A stretch of DNA of 64,000 nt from Campylobacter massiliensis (GCF_014253065.1 NZ_JACLZK010000002.1:124001-188000); one strand, 5' to 3'; shown: positions 28,097 to 40,943, numbered from the stretch's first letter. Translations and numbers: made by a program. Notes: generated by a model not told the origin, from the letters alone.

Positions 28097-30058
28097 ATGA
28101 AAAGTATGCCTAAAATTTCTATGCTAGCTTGCCTAGCGCTATCTTGCGCGCAGGCGGCCGATGAAGTAAAACTAAACGAAGTTACCGTAACTAGCGCGAC
28201 GGGTTTTGAGCAAAATATCAAAGACGCGCCAGCCTCCGTTTCGGTAATCTCGCAAAAAGAGGTAGCTAAGCGCAATCATCAAGATATAGAAAGTATCGTA
28301 AAAGACGCTCCGGGCGTTTTCGGCGCGACGCTGGGGGCGGCTAGCAGACGCGGTATCACGATGAGAGGCCTTGGGCAAAAATACACTAAAATTTTAATAG
28401 ACGGCCGCCCTGCGACCAGCGATAGCGCATATAGGGGGCTTCGCGCGGTCGGTAGCGCTCAAAATTTCCTTCCGCCCGCAAACACGATCGAGCGTATCGA
28501 AATCGTGCGAGGGCCGATGAGCTCGCTATACGGCTCGGATGCGATGGGAGGCGTCATAAACATCATCACCAAGGGCTTTTCAAACGAATTTAGCGGTAAC
28601 GTAAACGGCTACTACACGCTTGCGGGCAAAAGCGGGATAAACGACGACTATCAGGCGGGATTTTACGCAAACGGCGCAGTGATCCCGGACGTGCTAGGCA
28701 TCGCGCTTTACGGGCGGTATTTTCATAAATTTGAAGATGAGCGAGCCTTTACGAACCGCAAAAACGAGGACGTAAATTTTGGCGCGAAAATAATGTATAA
28801 CGCCACTGAAAACGACGAAATAGCGCTGGACCTACGCCGCGTAGTAAATAAATACGAGCGCACCGAGGGCAAGACGCTAAACCGCACGGCTAGCGATAAC
28901 ACGAGCGTGGCTTTTGAGAAGATGAGCGGATATACCGCCTCGCTCTCGCATACGGGCAAATACGACAAACTGCTGCTTGAAAGCTTTTTAATGCACGATA
29001 ATATGAAAGAAAGCGGTCAGCAAGACCTCACGCTAAAAACGACGACGCTAAATACCAGGGGAACGTATTTTTTTGATAACAACACGCTAAGTCTGGGGGC
29101 TGAATACAGAAGAGAAAGGCTAAACGAAAAGGCAACGACGGCCGACGCCGCAAACGTAAAGAGATATGATTTTTCGCTCTACGGCGAGGATGATTTTGAC
29201 GTAACCGACGCGCTCACGCTAACTGCGGGTCTAAGGTATAATCACGACAAAGACTACGGCGGACACGTATCTCCGCGCGGATATGCCGTGTATCATCTAA
29301 GCGAAAATTTATCGTTAAAAGGCGGCGTATCGGCAGGCTACTCGACGCCTGATATCAAGATGCGAACCGACGGGCTTGCTCTGCCTTTTGCCGGCGGTAT
29401 GGGAGCGCAGCTGGGTAAAAGCGACCTAAAACCCGAATCCAGCCTAAACTACGAGGCCGGCATCGCGTACGGGGACGAGAGCCTTAACGTCTCGGCGATG
29501 GCGTTTTATACGCGGATAAAAGACGGTCTAGGTACGAAACCCGTTTGCGTCGCGCGTCCTGGCGTTCCTTGCGTGCATAACGGCAAGGCCTATAGGCGCG
29601 GTATCTGGGAGAGCGTAAATATCGGCAAAGCCGAAGTAAAGGGCGTCGAGCTCGCCTCAGACTGGCAGATCCTATCAAATTTAGCCCTGCACTCAAGCTA
29701 CGTTTATACTAAATCAAAGCAAAAATCTGGCGCGTACGAGGGCAAATCTCTAAACAATCTACCCGTACATACCGTAAAAATAGGGCTTGACTATGATATG
29801 ACGCCTGATCTAAATTTCTGGACGCAGATGAACTATCTGGGCAAAACCAGAGCCGTTTACGGCCTACCGGGTGACGAGGAGATAAAGGATTATACGCTAT
29901 TTGACGCGGGCGCAAGCTACAAACTAACTAAAAATGCGAGCGTAAATTTTAGCGTTTATAATATCTTTAACGAATACGTAACGACGAAATCTGGACGCTA
30001 TGAAATTTTGATCGCCGACGGGATTAAATATAGACTCGGATTTAATGTAAATTTTTAA
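28097..30058 (+). CDS. TonB-dependent outer membrane receptor
   Basis: 653 residues. A signal peptide (about 1-20, ending CAQAADEV) leads to a TonB-box-like KLNEVTVTS. The plug domain (about 35-160) holds APASVSVISQKEV, RGITMRGLGQKYTKILIDGR and IERIEIVRGPMSSLYGSDA followed by GGVINIITK. The beta-barrel runs to the C-terminal YRLGFNVNF, with the usual final Phe. The LFDAGASYKLTKNASVNFSV end and NIFNEYV are typical of CirA/CfrA-type siderophore receptors. Two cysteines in CVARPGVPC form an extracellular-loop pair. AAGGAG precedes the start. The ligand is unknown; context points to ferric iron or a siderophore. Confidence 0.92.
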   Translation: MKSMPKISMLACLALSCAQAADEVKLNEVTVTSATGFEQNIKDAPASVSVISQKEVAKRNHQDIESIVKDAPGVFGATLGAASRRGITMRGLGQKYTKILIDGRPATSDSAYRGLRAVGSAQNFLPPANTIERIEIVRGPMSSLYGSDAMGGVINIITKGFSNEFSGNVNGYYTLAGKSGINDDYQAGFYANGAVIPDVLGIALYGRYFHKFEDERAFTNRKNEDVNFGAKIMYNATENDEIALDLRRVVNKYERTEGKTLNRTASDNTSVAFEKMSGYTASLSHTGKYDKLLLESFLMHDNMKESGQQDLTLKTTTLNTRGTYFFDNNTLSLGAEYRRERLNEKATTADAANVKRYDFSLYGEDDFDVTDALTLTAGLRYNHDKDYGGHVSPRGYAVYHLSENLSLKGGVSAGYSTPDIKMRTDGLALPFAGGMGAQLGKSDLKPESSLNYEAGIAYGDESLNVSAMAFYTRIKDGLGTKPVCVARPGVPCVHNGKAYRRGIWESVNIGKAEVKGVELASDWQILSNLALHSSYVYTKSKQKSGAYEGKSLNNLPVHTVKIGLDYDMTPDLNFWTQMNYLGKTRAVYGLPGDEEIKDYTLFDAGASYKLTKNASVNFSVYNIFNEYVTTKSGRYEILIADGIKYRLGFNVNF

Positions 30059-30072
30059 ATTTAGCCGTATTT

Positions 30073-30102
30073 GAGCGGGGCGGTGCGTAGTGATCGCCGC
30101 TC
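30073..30102 (+). terminator. Hairpin between receptor and PepSY genes
   Basis: GAGCGG (30073-30078) pairs with CCGCTC (30097-30102). A T-run appears only after CTACCGG, so this may be an attenuator rather than a full terminator. Confidence 0.35.
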
Positions 30103-30145
30103 TGCTACCGGTTTTTAAAATTCGAGTTTAAATTTAAGGAGAAAG

Positions 30146-31282
30146 ATGCCGTTTTTAAAGAAAAAGAAATTTTGGTTTAACGTCCATTCGATTTTAAGCC
30201 TAGCCTGTATTGTGCCGCTGCTTATCGTCGCTCTTAGCGGTGCGGTCATATCCTATCACGACGAGATTATCGACCTTGCAAACTCGCAAAAAACCTTCGT
30301 CGAACGAGGCGAAAAAGAGCTTAGCGCGAGAGAAATTTTAGATATTTTTAAAGCTAAGGAACCAAATTTTACGCTTAGCTACTACAAGACTAATTCTGAC
30401 GTAAATCACGCTCTAGGCGTATCTGGCACGAATGCTAAAGGCGAGTTTAAGTCGTATTTCGTAAATCAATACACGGGCGAGATAACGGGTGAAAATTTCG
30501 GCGATAAATTTATCGGACTAATGCTAAATTTGCATATCAACTTAGGCTTTGGGCTTAGCGAAAACGAGACGCTACGGCTTATAGGCAAGCATATCGTTGC
30601 GGTTTGCTCTATCGCTTTGGTTATCTTGGTTATATCTGGATTGATAATCTATTATCCTAGTTTTAAAACTAAATTTATGCGCGCGTTTACTTTAAAAATA
30701 AAGGCCAAAGGCTATGCGTTTTTGTACAGCCTGCACGGATTTGCGGGCGTTTATCTTTGTTTATTTTTGGCTTTTATGAGCGTCACTGGGCTTTACTGGT
30801 CGTACGACTGGGCGGCAAAACTCGTAAATAACGCGCTTGGCGAAAAGGAAATTTTCAGAAAAAAGAGCTTTACGCAGGTGCGAGGATTTTCGCTGGAGGA
30901 TGAGGGCAAGATAGCAAATTTAGAGGCCGCGATAGATATTTTTAAACGAGATAGAGAGAATTACGAGCTTTTTAACGTCATCACGCAAGAAGACGGCGAA
31001 AATTTTATGATATTTTACTTTGACAAAGGACTGGAAGAGGACGATAAGGTAAATACGATGACGATAAACGCCGCCAAGGGGCAAATTACTAGGCATGCGA
31101 GGTTTGACGACGCCAAAAGCTCGATGCCCAGGCCTTTTGCGATTCATAAAGCGGTTTTAAGCTTGCATTCGGGATATTTTTTGGGCGAGATCGGTAAATT
31201 TATATTTTGTTTAGCTTCGGCATCGGTTTTGTTTTTCGTTATAAGCGGCTTTTGGATGAGCTTAAAACGGCTCAAAAGATAA
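30146..31282 (+). CDS. PepSY-associated TM protein (PiuB-like)
   Basis: 378 residues with four main membrane helices (about 15-35, 146-171, 193-215, 345-370). The N-terminus FWFNVHSILSLACIVPLL has the conserved helix-1 His. A PepSY-like periplasmic part (about 60-120) includes YFVNQYTGEITGENFG. LHINLGFG, YSLHGFAGVYLCLFLAFMSV and IHKAVLSLHSGYFLG supply further His. These proteins are iron-regulated and thought to reduce ferric siderophores at the inner membrane. It follows the receptor by 87 bases on the same strand and is probably in the same regulon. Confidence 0.88.
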   Translation: MPFLKKKKFWFNVHSILSLACIVPLLIVALSGAVISYHDEIIDLANSQKTFVERGEKELSAREILDIFKAKEPNFTLSYYKTNSDVNHALGVSGTNAKGEFKSYFVNQYTGEITGENFGDKFIGLMLNLHINLGFGLSENETLRLIGKHIVAVCSIALVILVISGLIIYYPSFKTKFMRAFTLKIKAKGYAFLYSLHGFAGVYLCLFLAFMSVTGLYWSYDWAAKLVNNALGEKEIFRKKSFTQVRGFSLEDEGKIANLEAAIDIFKRDRENYELFNVITQEDGENFMIFYFDKGLEEDDKVNTMTINAAKGQITRHARFDDAKSSMPRPFAIHKAVLSLHSGYFLGEIGKFIFCLASASVLFFVISGFWMSLKRLKR

Positions 31283-31322
31283 ATTTGATAAAATCGCTCC
31301 AAAAAACTGAAAAAGGCTAAAT

Positions 31323-32090
31323 ATGCGAGTGATTTTAGATGGATTTGACGGCTCTTTTTTGCCGATTTTGCAAAGCTTTAAAGCCGTGATGCCAAGCCTT
31401 CGTATAACGGGCATCGAGGAGCTCGGGCAGAGCGTAAAGGAGGAGGCGCCGGGCGGAGAAAACGGCGACAACGCAGACGCTATCAACGTAAGCGAGCTTT
31501 TTGCGCGCCGAGACGAGCGGGACGAGCTTTTATCGGACGGAACTTTGTTTTTGCAGGATGATAAATTTAACGAGAGCGGCGAGGCTACGGCGGTTAAATT
31601 TGACGAAAACGTTAAATTTGAAAATGCGCGCCAGGCGATTGACGACGCCAAATTTGAGACAAATTTAATGCCTAAGAGCGAGCAAAAAATCGCTTACGTG
31701 CAGGAGCAAAATTTGCAAGAAATGCATAACGCTACGCCGTATCGAGACGGCAGCCGCGAGAAAGAGGCGATTTTGCAAACCGGCTCTTTGAGCGAAGCGC
31801 CTAAAACCGCGGTTCTAGTTGAGAGCACGCAAACTACCGCTGTGCAAGAAGCTTCTATCTTTGGCGGAGCTACTCAAACGGCTTCGTTTGGCAAAACGGC
31901 TACCTCAAACCAAGCCGCAAAAACGGCCGTTTCGGATGATTCTGCGCAGGCTGCGTTGTTTGATTTTAACGAGTCTGGGCAAAATTTGACGCCGCGCGCC
32001 GAGCCCAAAGCCGCGCTTGAACGCAAAAAGCACGAAAGCGCGAGTCTGTTTACCGACGAAGAGGTGCGGGCGATACTGGAGTTAAAATAG
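31323..32090 (+). CDS. Hypothetical low-complexity protein
   Basis: 255 residues; no family recognised. The first 40 residues are orderly (MRVILDGFDGSFLPILQSFK), as is the short end (SLFTDEEVRAILELK). The middle (about 45-235) is a Glu/Ala/Thr/Gln-rich disordered region with tandem-like TAVxxxATQTA patterns, encoded by repeat-rich DNA that includes AAATTTGA words. AAAAAGGCTAAAT precedes the ATG. Base usage looks like that of its neighbours. The conserved ends suggest a real protein of unknown function. Confidence 0.55.
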   Translation: MRVILDGFDGSFLPILQSFKAVMPSLRITGIEELGQSVKEEAPGGENGDNADAINVSELFARRDERDELLSDGTLFLQDDKFNESGEATAVKFDENVKFENARQAIDDAKFETNLMPKSEQKIAYVQEQNLQEMHNATPYRDGSREKEAILQTGSLSEAPKTAVLVESTQTTAVQEASIFGGATQTASFGKTATSNQAAKTAVSDDSAQAALFDFNESGQNLTPRAEPKAALERKKHESASLFTDEEVRAILELK

Positions 32091-32307
32091 GCGGCTTAAA
32101 TTTGACGAGCAGGGCAGTAAAATTTGACGGATAACCAAGCAAAACGCGCAAATTTTACCGCGCCTCAAAAAGTAAAATTCGTAGTTTAAAAATTTAAATA
32201 AAAATTTTAAGCCTAAGCGTCAAATTTTTCCGCTAACCTCGCGATATTTAGCTATATCTTAACTATTTTTCGTTAAAATCCACAATTAAAAATTCTCGGA
32301 AAAAAAG

Positions 32308-32775
32308 ATGGAAAAGAAATATAGACCAAACGTCGCTGCGGTCATACTTGCGCCCTCTTATCCGTTTGATTGTAGGATATTTATCGCGCAAAGGTGCGAT
32401 ATGACGGGTATCTGGCAGTTCCCGCAGGGCGGCATAGACGAGGGCGAGACGCCGCGCGAGGCGCTAAAAAGAGAGCTCAAAGAGGAGATAGGCACGGACG
32501 ACGTGGACGTGCTTAGCGAGTATCCTCAGTGGCTTAGCTACGACTTCCCTGAGGGTACGACGAGTAGGAAATTTTATAACTTTGACGGGCAGACGCAAAA
32601 GTATTTTTTGGTGCGGCTAAGGCCTAGCGCGAAAATAAATATAAACACTAAAAAGCCCGAATTTGACGAATATAGATTTATAAACTCAAGCGAGGTTTTG
32701 AGCGACGTAAACCACTTCAAAAAGCCGATCTACGGTAAGGTTATCGGCTACTTTAAAGAGAAAGGATTTATTTAA
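32308..32775 (+). CDS. rppH: RNA pyrophosphohydrolase
   Basis: 155 residues. The Nudix box lies at about residues 41-63 (GGIDEGETPREALKRELKEE, then IG), giving the GX5EX7REUXEEXGU pattern. The start KYRPNVAAVILAPSYPF and TGIWQFPQGG follow RppH/NudH. It removes pyrophosphate from mRNA 5' ends, or cleaves dinucleoside polyphosphates, starting RNA decay. A TAAAAT -10 is at about 32273-32278. Its stop is immediately before or overlaps the lysC start. Confidence 0.95.
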   Translation: MEKKYRPNVAAVILAPSYPFDCRIFIAQRCDMTGIWQFPQGGIDEGETPREALKRELKEEIGTDDVDVLSEYPQWLSYDFPEGTTSRKFYNFDGQTQKYFLVRLRPSAKININTKKPEFDEYRFINSSEVLSDVNHFKKPIYGKVIGYFKEKGFI

Positions 32776-33974
32776 TGTTAATCGTCCAAAAATACGGCGG
32801 CACGAGCGTTGGGACGCTTGAGAGGATAGAAAACGTCGCCGCGAGAGTCATAGAGACTAAAAAAAGCGGTGCGGACGTCGTAGTCGTGGTTTCGGCGATG
32901 AGCGGCGTGACTAATCAGCTAGTAGACTATGCCTCGCACTATACCAAAGACCCCGACGGCGTGGCGATGGATATGTTGCTTAGCTCCGGCGAGCGCGTTA
33001 CCTGCGCGCTTTTAACGATAGCGCTGATAAATTTAGGCTATCCCGCAGTTGGTCTAAGCGGTAGGCTAGCTGGCATCATCACCGATAGCGTGCATACTAA
33101 GGCTAGGATCGAGGCGATAGATACTAAGCGTATGAAAGAGGAGCTAAAGGCGGGCAAGATCATCGTAGTAGCGGGCTTTCAGGGTATAGACGAAAAGGGC
33201 GACGTGACGACTTTGGGACGCGGCGGTAGCGACCTTAGCGCCGTGGCGATCGCGGGTGCGCTGGATGCCGATCTTTGTGAGATTTACACCGACGTGGACG
33301 GAGTTTATACTACTGATCCTCGCATAGAGCCAAAGGCCAAAAAGCTAGATAAAATCAGCTACGACGAGATGCTAGAGCTTGCGAGCCTAGGCGCAAAAGT
33401 GCTGCAAAACCGCTCGGTCGAACTAGCTAAAAAACTAAACGTAAATTTAGTCACCAGAAGCAGCTTTAATCACAACGAAGGAACACTAATAACAAAGGAA
33501 GAGAGTATGGAAGCAGTACTAGTAAGCGGTATCGCGCTAGATAAAAACCAAGCTAGAGTAACTTTAAGAGGCGTGGTCGATAAGCCGGGCATCGCGGCTG
33601 AAATTTTCACCGCGCTTGCAGAAAAAAACATAAACGTAGATATGATAATCCAAAACGTAGGCCAGGACGGCACGACGAATTTAGGCTTTACTATACCGCA
33701 AAACGAGCTTCACGTCGCAAAAGAGTGCATGGATAAACTAAGCGCGTCGAGGGAAATTTTATACAACGACGAGATAGTTAAGGTCTCGGTCGTGGGCGTA
33801 GGTATGAAAAGCCACACCGGAGTGGCGTCCTTGGCGTTTCAAACGCTAGCAAACGAAGGTATAAATATCCAAATGATCTCGACTAGCGAGATAAAAATAT
33901 CAATGATCGTCGATCAAAAATACGGCGAGCTAGCCGTTCGCGCACTACACGAAGCTTATAAACTCGATAAATGA
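32775..33974 (+). CDS. lysC: Aspartokinase
   Basis: 399 residues. The amino-acid-kinase domain starts LIVQKYGGTSVGTLERI and includes FQGIDEKGDVTTLGRGGSD near residue 138 and EIYTDVDGVYTTDPRIEP near 173. Two ACT domains occupy about 265-395 (VTLRGVVDKPGIAAEIF and VSVVGVGMKSHTGVA) and give feedback control. It phosphorylates aspartate for lysine, threonine, methionine and diaminopimelate synthesis. An internal ATG near 33507 with GGAAGAGAG upstream could give a separate small ACT-domain subunit, as in some class IIIb-type aspartokinases. Confidence 0.96.
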   Translation: MLIVQKYGGTSVGTLERIENVAARVIETKKSGADVVVVVSAMSGVTNQLVDYASHYTKDPDGVAMDMLLSSGERVTCALLTIALINLGYPAVGLSGRLAGIITDSVHTKARIEAIDTKRMKEELKAGKIIVVAGFQGIDEKGDVTTLGRGGSDLSAVAIAGALDADLCEIYTDVDGVYTTDPRIEPKAKKLDKISYDEMLELASLGAKVLQNRSVELAKKLNVNLVTRSSFNHNEGTLITKEESMEAVLVSGIALDKNQARVTLRGVVDKPGIAAEIFTALAEKNINVDMIIQNVGQDGTTNLGFTIPQNELHVAKECMDKLSASREILYNDEIVKVSVVGVGMKSHTGVASLAFQTLANEGINIQMISTSEIKISMIVDQKYGELAVRALHEAYKLDK

Positions 33975-34513
33975 GCGATTTTATAAAATGGACGCTCGAG
34001 GCGATCCGCGAGGAGGGCTCGCTGATGAGCTGGATGGAGGAGAGGCGCACCGAGTGGACGCCCTTGCTCGCCTCGAAGCTTAAATTTTTACTCGAAGGGC
34101 GCGCGTTTATCTTGATAACCGATAGCGAGCGCGGCTGGTTTGAGGAGTATTTTTTAAAAAATATAAACAAACCTACGAACGCTCGCCCGGTGCTGCCTTT
34201 TTTCTCGTTAAAGGCGCTTTATCCGTCTTTTGAAAATATCGGTTCAAAAGAGGAAGTATCGCTGCTTTTAGACATGCTTAGCCTTGCTTTTCCAAACGGT
34301 TACGTGTTTTTTTACGTCGGCAAAAGCGCGGAAAAAAGCTCGCAGATCGCCAAAGGCAAGGACGATAGCTACATGTGGCTTTTTGACGAGCAGGCGCAAA
34401 ATAGCTTTTATCTAAGCTCCTCCGACGGCGCGCTAGATATCAAGCTTTTGTCGCTGTTTAGGCTCTTTGATAAGAGCATAGACGCTGCTTTATTTGCGAA
34501 AGTAACGCTTTAG
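33971..34513 (+). CDS. hobA: DnaA-binding initiation factor HobA
   Basis: 180 residues. HobA binds DnaA at oriC and is a DiaA counterpart found in Campylobacterota. The start MSDFIKWTLEAIREEGSLMS and WMEERRTEWTPLLASKL, then FILITDSERGWFEEYFL, match the family. Overlaps lysC by four bases (ATGA). Its presence is a strong lineage marker. Confidence 0.92.
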   Translation: MSDFIKWTLEAIREEGSLMSWMEERRTEWTPLLASKLKFLLEGRAFILITDSERGWFEEYFLKNINKPTNARPVLPFFSLKALYPSFENIGSKEEVSLLLDMLSLAFPNGYVFFYVGKSAEKSSQIAKGKDDSYMWLFDEQAQNSFYLSSSDGALDIKLLSLFRLFDKSIDAALFAKVTL

Positions 34514-34516
34514 TCT

Positions 34517-35137
34517 ATGCGAAGCAAAATCGTAATCACGAGCGATTTTGAAGCCTTAAAAGAGGAAATTTTAGGGCTTTACGGCTTAAATTCGGTTAGA
34601 TTTTTTTTCGCCGAGGACTTTTTACTAGAAAATGCAAAAGAGGTCGCCGCCGAGGCCTATATCGCCGAGAGCGAGCCCAAACTGCTGGTTTTAGGCGCTA
34701 AAAATTTCCGCGTCGAGGCTCAAAATTCTCTACTAAAAATCATCGAAGAACCGCCTAAAAATATCTTTTTTATCATAGCCTGCGAGTCGAAAAATATGCT
34801 CCTGCCGACCGTTCGCTCGCGCCTAGTTACCGAAAACAGACTCGAAAAAAAGCAGCGCGAAAAAACGGGGCTAGATTACAAACGTCTGGAGCTAAAAGAA
34901 ATTTGCGCGTTTATCGATGAAAAATCAGCGCTCGAGCGCTCCGAAAAGCTCGGCAAAAACGACCTAAAAGAGCTAATCGCCACCATAGCTCTGGAGGCTA
35001 CGAAGCAGGGGGTCAAATTTAGCGCTGAAGAGCTTGAGTATTTTTTCAAAGCCGTGCGCTTAGCCGAGCTAAATACCAAAAGCCACGCGCTTCTTACGCC
35101 GATACTTCTTATGATTTACGAAAAAGGGCTTAGATGA
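34517..35137 (+). CDS. holB: DNA polymerase III delta' subunit
   Basis: 206 residues, much shorter than E. coli HolB (about 334) but usual for this phylum. LLVLGAKNFRVEAQNSLLKI, EEPPKNIFFIIACESKNMLL and PTVRSRLVTENRLEKKQ preserve the NSLLKxxEEPP and TVxSR blocks of clamp-loader ATPases. No Walker A is present. It starts three bases after the hobA stop and overlaps folP by four bases (ATGA). Confidence 0.9.
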   Translation: MRSKIVITSDFEALKEEILGLYGLNSVRFFFAEDFLLENAKEVAAEAYIAESEPKLLVLGAKNFRVEAQNSLLKIIEEPPKNIFFIIACESKNMLLPTVRSRLVTENRLEKKQREKTGLDYKRLELKEICAFIDEKSALERSEKLGKNDLKELIATIALEATKQGVKFSAEELEYFFKAVRLAELNTKSHALLTPILLMIYEKGLR

Positions 35138-36270
35138 AAATTTTTAAAATAAATCCGCAGACCGACTTTAACGAGATTTGCGAGATTATCCGTCCTAGCG
35201 ACGAGGGGCGAAATTTGATGAAAAAAAAGTCGGCGATCAACTTTTTTTTGATTAAAGATTTGCGCTCGCCGGCTGCCAATATCCTAAAGCAAGATGCGCT
35301 AAGCGTGGGCGCGGAGCTCGTAACTAACCGCGACGTGATTCTGGGCGGCGCAAATTCGGTCGCGCTTTTAATGGCTACCGACGTGCAAGTTCTTGCACTT
35401 GCCAAAAAAGAGTCCGCTCAGGATTTCGGACTAAAAAATTTGGCCAAATTTTTAAAATCTCCGTTTAAAAAACCGCAGCGCGCGCAGATAATGGGCGTCG
35501 TAAACGTAAATGAAGATAGCTTTAACGCCGCAAGCCGCGTGAACGAAAAAAGCGGTATAGCACGCATCGAAGAGATGATCGAGCAGGGGGCCGAGTATAT
35601 CGACGTGGGCGCGGTTAGCTCACGGCCCGGTAGCAAATATGTCGGACGCGAGGTCGAGTTTGCCAGGCTGGAAAAGATACTCGCCGAAATTTACCGCCTA
35701 AATTTGCACGAAAAGGCGATATTTAGCCTAGATAGCTTTGATGCGTATTGCCTAGAGTACGCGCTAAATCACGGCTTTAAGATGATAAACGATATCACGG
35801 GCGACGTTAGCCTCTGCGCTCTAGCGGCGCGTTACGGCGCGAGCTACTGTCTCATGCACATGCAAAATAGCCCCGAAAATATGCAGGATAACCCGCATTA
35901 TCATGATTTGCTAGGCGAGATAGACGCGTTTTTTGATGCCAAGATCGCCGCGGCGCAGGATCTTGGATGCCGCGATATCGTGCTAGACGTGGGTATCGGC
36001 TTTGGCAAGACGGCGGAGCAAAATATGATTTTGATAAAAAATTTAGAGCATTTTTTGCGCTTCGGTTTGCCGATCTTGGCGGGCGCTAGCCGCAAATCGG
36101 TCATAAATTTTTATAGTCCTAGCGAGATAAAAGACCGCTTGCCGGGCAGCCTCTATCTACATCTGGAGGCCTTTAGAAACGGCGCGCAGATCATCCGCAC
36201 GCACGACGTGGCCGAACACGCGCAGATGTTTAGGCTGGAAAACGCGATGAGAAAGCTCGCGGCGTGGTAA
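35134..36270 (+). CDS. folP: Dihydropteroate synthase with N-terminal extension
   Basis: 378 residues, about 100 longer than E. coli FolP. The catalytic TIM barrel spans about 118-375: IMGVVNVNEDSFNAASR, GAEYIDVGAVSSRPGSK, MINDITGD, YCLMHMQ, DIVLDVGIGFGKTAEQN and LAGASRKSVI. The first about 115 residues form an extra domain that I cannot name, containing FFLIKDLRSPAANILKQ. C. jejuni FolP is also long. It joins para-aminobenzoate to the pterin in folate synthesis. Confidence 0.95.
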   Translation: MKIFKINPQTDFNEICEIIRPSDEGRNLMKKKSAINFFLIKDLRSPAANILKQDALSVGAELVTNRDVILGGANSVALLMATDVQVLALAKKESAQDFGLKNLAKFLKSPFKKPQRAQIMGVVNVNEDSFNAASRVNEKSGIARIEEMIEQGAEYIDVGAVSSRPGSKYVGREVEFARLEKILAEIYRLNLHEKAIFSLDSFDAYCLEYALNHGFKMINDITGDVSLCALAARYGASYCLMHMQNSPENMQDNPHYHDLLGEIDAFFDAKIAAAQDLGCRDIVLDVGIGFGKTAEQNMILIKNLEHFLRFGLPILAGASRKSVINFYSPSEIKDRLPGSLYLHLEAFRNGAQIIRTHDVAEHAQMFRLENAMRKLAAW

Positions 36271-36285
36271 GCAAAGCAAATTTAA

Positions 36286-39394
<3,109 letters not shown>

Positions 39395-40237
39395 TATCAC
39401 GGCCGTCGCGATCGGGCACTTTGACGGCGTGCATCGCGGCCACAAGCAGCTTTTAAAGCAGCTGGGCGAGTACGGCGGGCTGGTCGTGATCGATAAAAAC
39501 AAGGCCAACATCACGCCCGGCCTAAAGCGCGCCGAATACTCTCGCTATCCGTGTTTTTTGTATGATTTTAATGAGATAAAGGGCCTTAGCGGCGAGGAGT
39601 TTATCGCGCTTTTGAAGCGGGATTTTAAAAATCTGCAAAAAATCGTCGTGGGATTCGACTTTCGTTTCGGGCGAAACAGAGCGTGGGACAAGCATGATTT
39701 GCGGCGCATTTTTGACGGCGAGGTGGTCGTAGTAGACGAGGTTTGCTTTGACTGTATGGGCGTGCACAGCTCTGCCATACGCGAGTATATCAAACAAGGC
39801 GAGATCTACAAGGCAAACCGCCTACTAGGCCGCGAGTACTCGATCGAAGGCTGCGTGATAAAAGGACAAGGCATCGGGTCGCGCGAGCTCGTGCCGACGC
39901 TAAATTTGGATATCAAAAGCTATCTTTTGCCGCGCGAGGGCGTCTATGCTACGAGGACTCGTATCGGATATAAGACCTACGGCTCGGTTACCTTTATCGG
40001 CAACCGCGTGAGCACGGACGGCAACTTTAGCGTCGAGACGCACGTGCTAAACGAAAATATCGAGGGCACCCGCGACGTCGCGGTTTGCTTTATCAAGCGA
40101 CTGCGCGACAACCGCAAATTTGAAAGTCTAGAGGAGCTAAAGGGGCAGATCGGGACCGACATCAAGCAGGCGATGGAGTTCGTCGGCGTGTGCGATCTCT
40201 ACGTCGTGGGCGATGGTGTGCCTCAAAGGAGCGAGCC

Positions 40238-40942
40238 GTGAAGGACGAAATCTTTAAAGAGCCGATAAAAAAGCAGTTTGAATTTGACGCGAGCGTGGCG
40301 TCGGTGTTTGACGATATGATCGGGCGCTCGGTGCCGTATTACGCGGCTTCGCAAAAGCTGATCGCCGATTTTTTAGCGCAAATTTTACCGCAAGGCGCAA
40401 GCGCGGTAGACCTTGGCTGCTCGACCGCCTCGACGCTGCTAGCTCTTTGGCGCAAGAGAAACGATCTCGCGCTAAAAGGCGTAGATAACGCGCCTGCGAT
40501 GCTGCAAAACGCGCGCGCCAAGATAGAGGCCTACGGCGCTAGGATCGAGCTTGAGCTAGCGGACATTTTAGAGTGCGAATTTGACGCGCAGGGCGCCGTT
40601 TTGATGAACTACACGCTACAGTTTATCCGCCCGCCTAAGCGTCAGGATTTCGTAGCTAAAATTTACCGCGCGCTAAATGACGGCGGCGTGTTTGTTTTTA
40701 GCGAAAAGCTCATTTTTGAAGACAAGACGCTAAGCAAAAATATGATCGAAATTTACGAAAAATACAAGCTCGAACAAGGCTACTCGCGCTACGAAATCGC
40801 GCAAAAACGCGAGGCGCTAGAAAACGTGCTCATACCATACACTGAAGCGGAAAATAGAAATTTGGCGCTTAGCGCGGGGTTTAGAAATGTGGAGTGTATG
40901 TTTAGATGGGCGAATTTTGCGACGTTTGTTGCTTTTAAATAA
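40238..40942 (+). CDS. cmoA: tRNA (cmo5U34) synthase CmoA
   Basis: 234 residues from a GTG at 40238 that overlaps the ribF TGA; AAAGGAG ends six bases upstream, so this start is preferred over an ATG 48 bases earlier inside ribF. The SAM-binding block SAVDLGCSTASTLLAL is near residue 58. The start FDASVASVFDDMIGRSVPYY and the MNYTLQFIRPPKRQDFV block near 125 match CmoA, which makes carboxy-SAM for tRNA wobble uridine modification. C. jejuni has it at the same place. Confidence 0.92.
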   Translation: MKDEIFKEPIKKQFEFDASVASVFDDMIGRSVPYYAASQKLIADFLAQILPQGASAVDLGCSTASTLLALWRKRNDLALKGVDNAPAMLQNARAKIEAYGARIELELADILECEFDAQGAVLMNYTLQFIRPPKRQDFVAKIYRALNDGGVFVFSEKLIFEDKTLSKNMIEIYEKYKLEQGYSRYEIAQKREALENVLIPYTEAENRNLALSAGFRNVECMFRWANFATFVAFK

Positions 40943-40943
40943 C

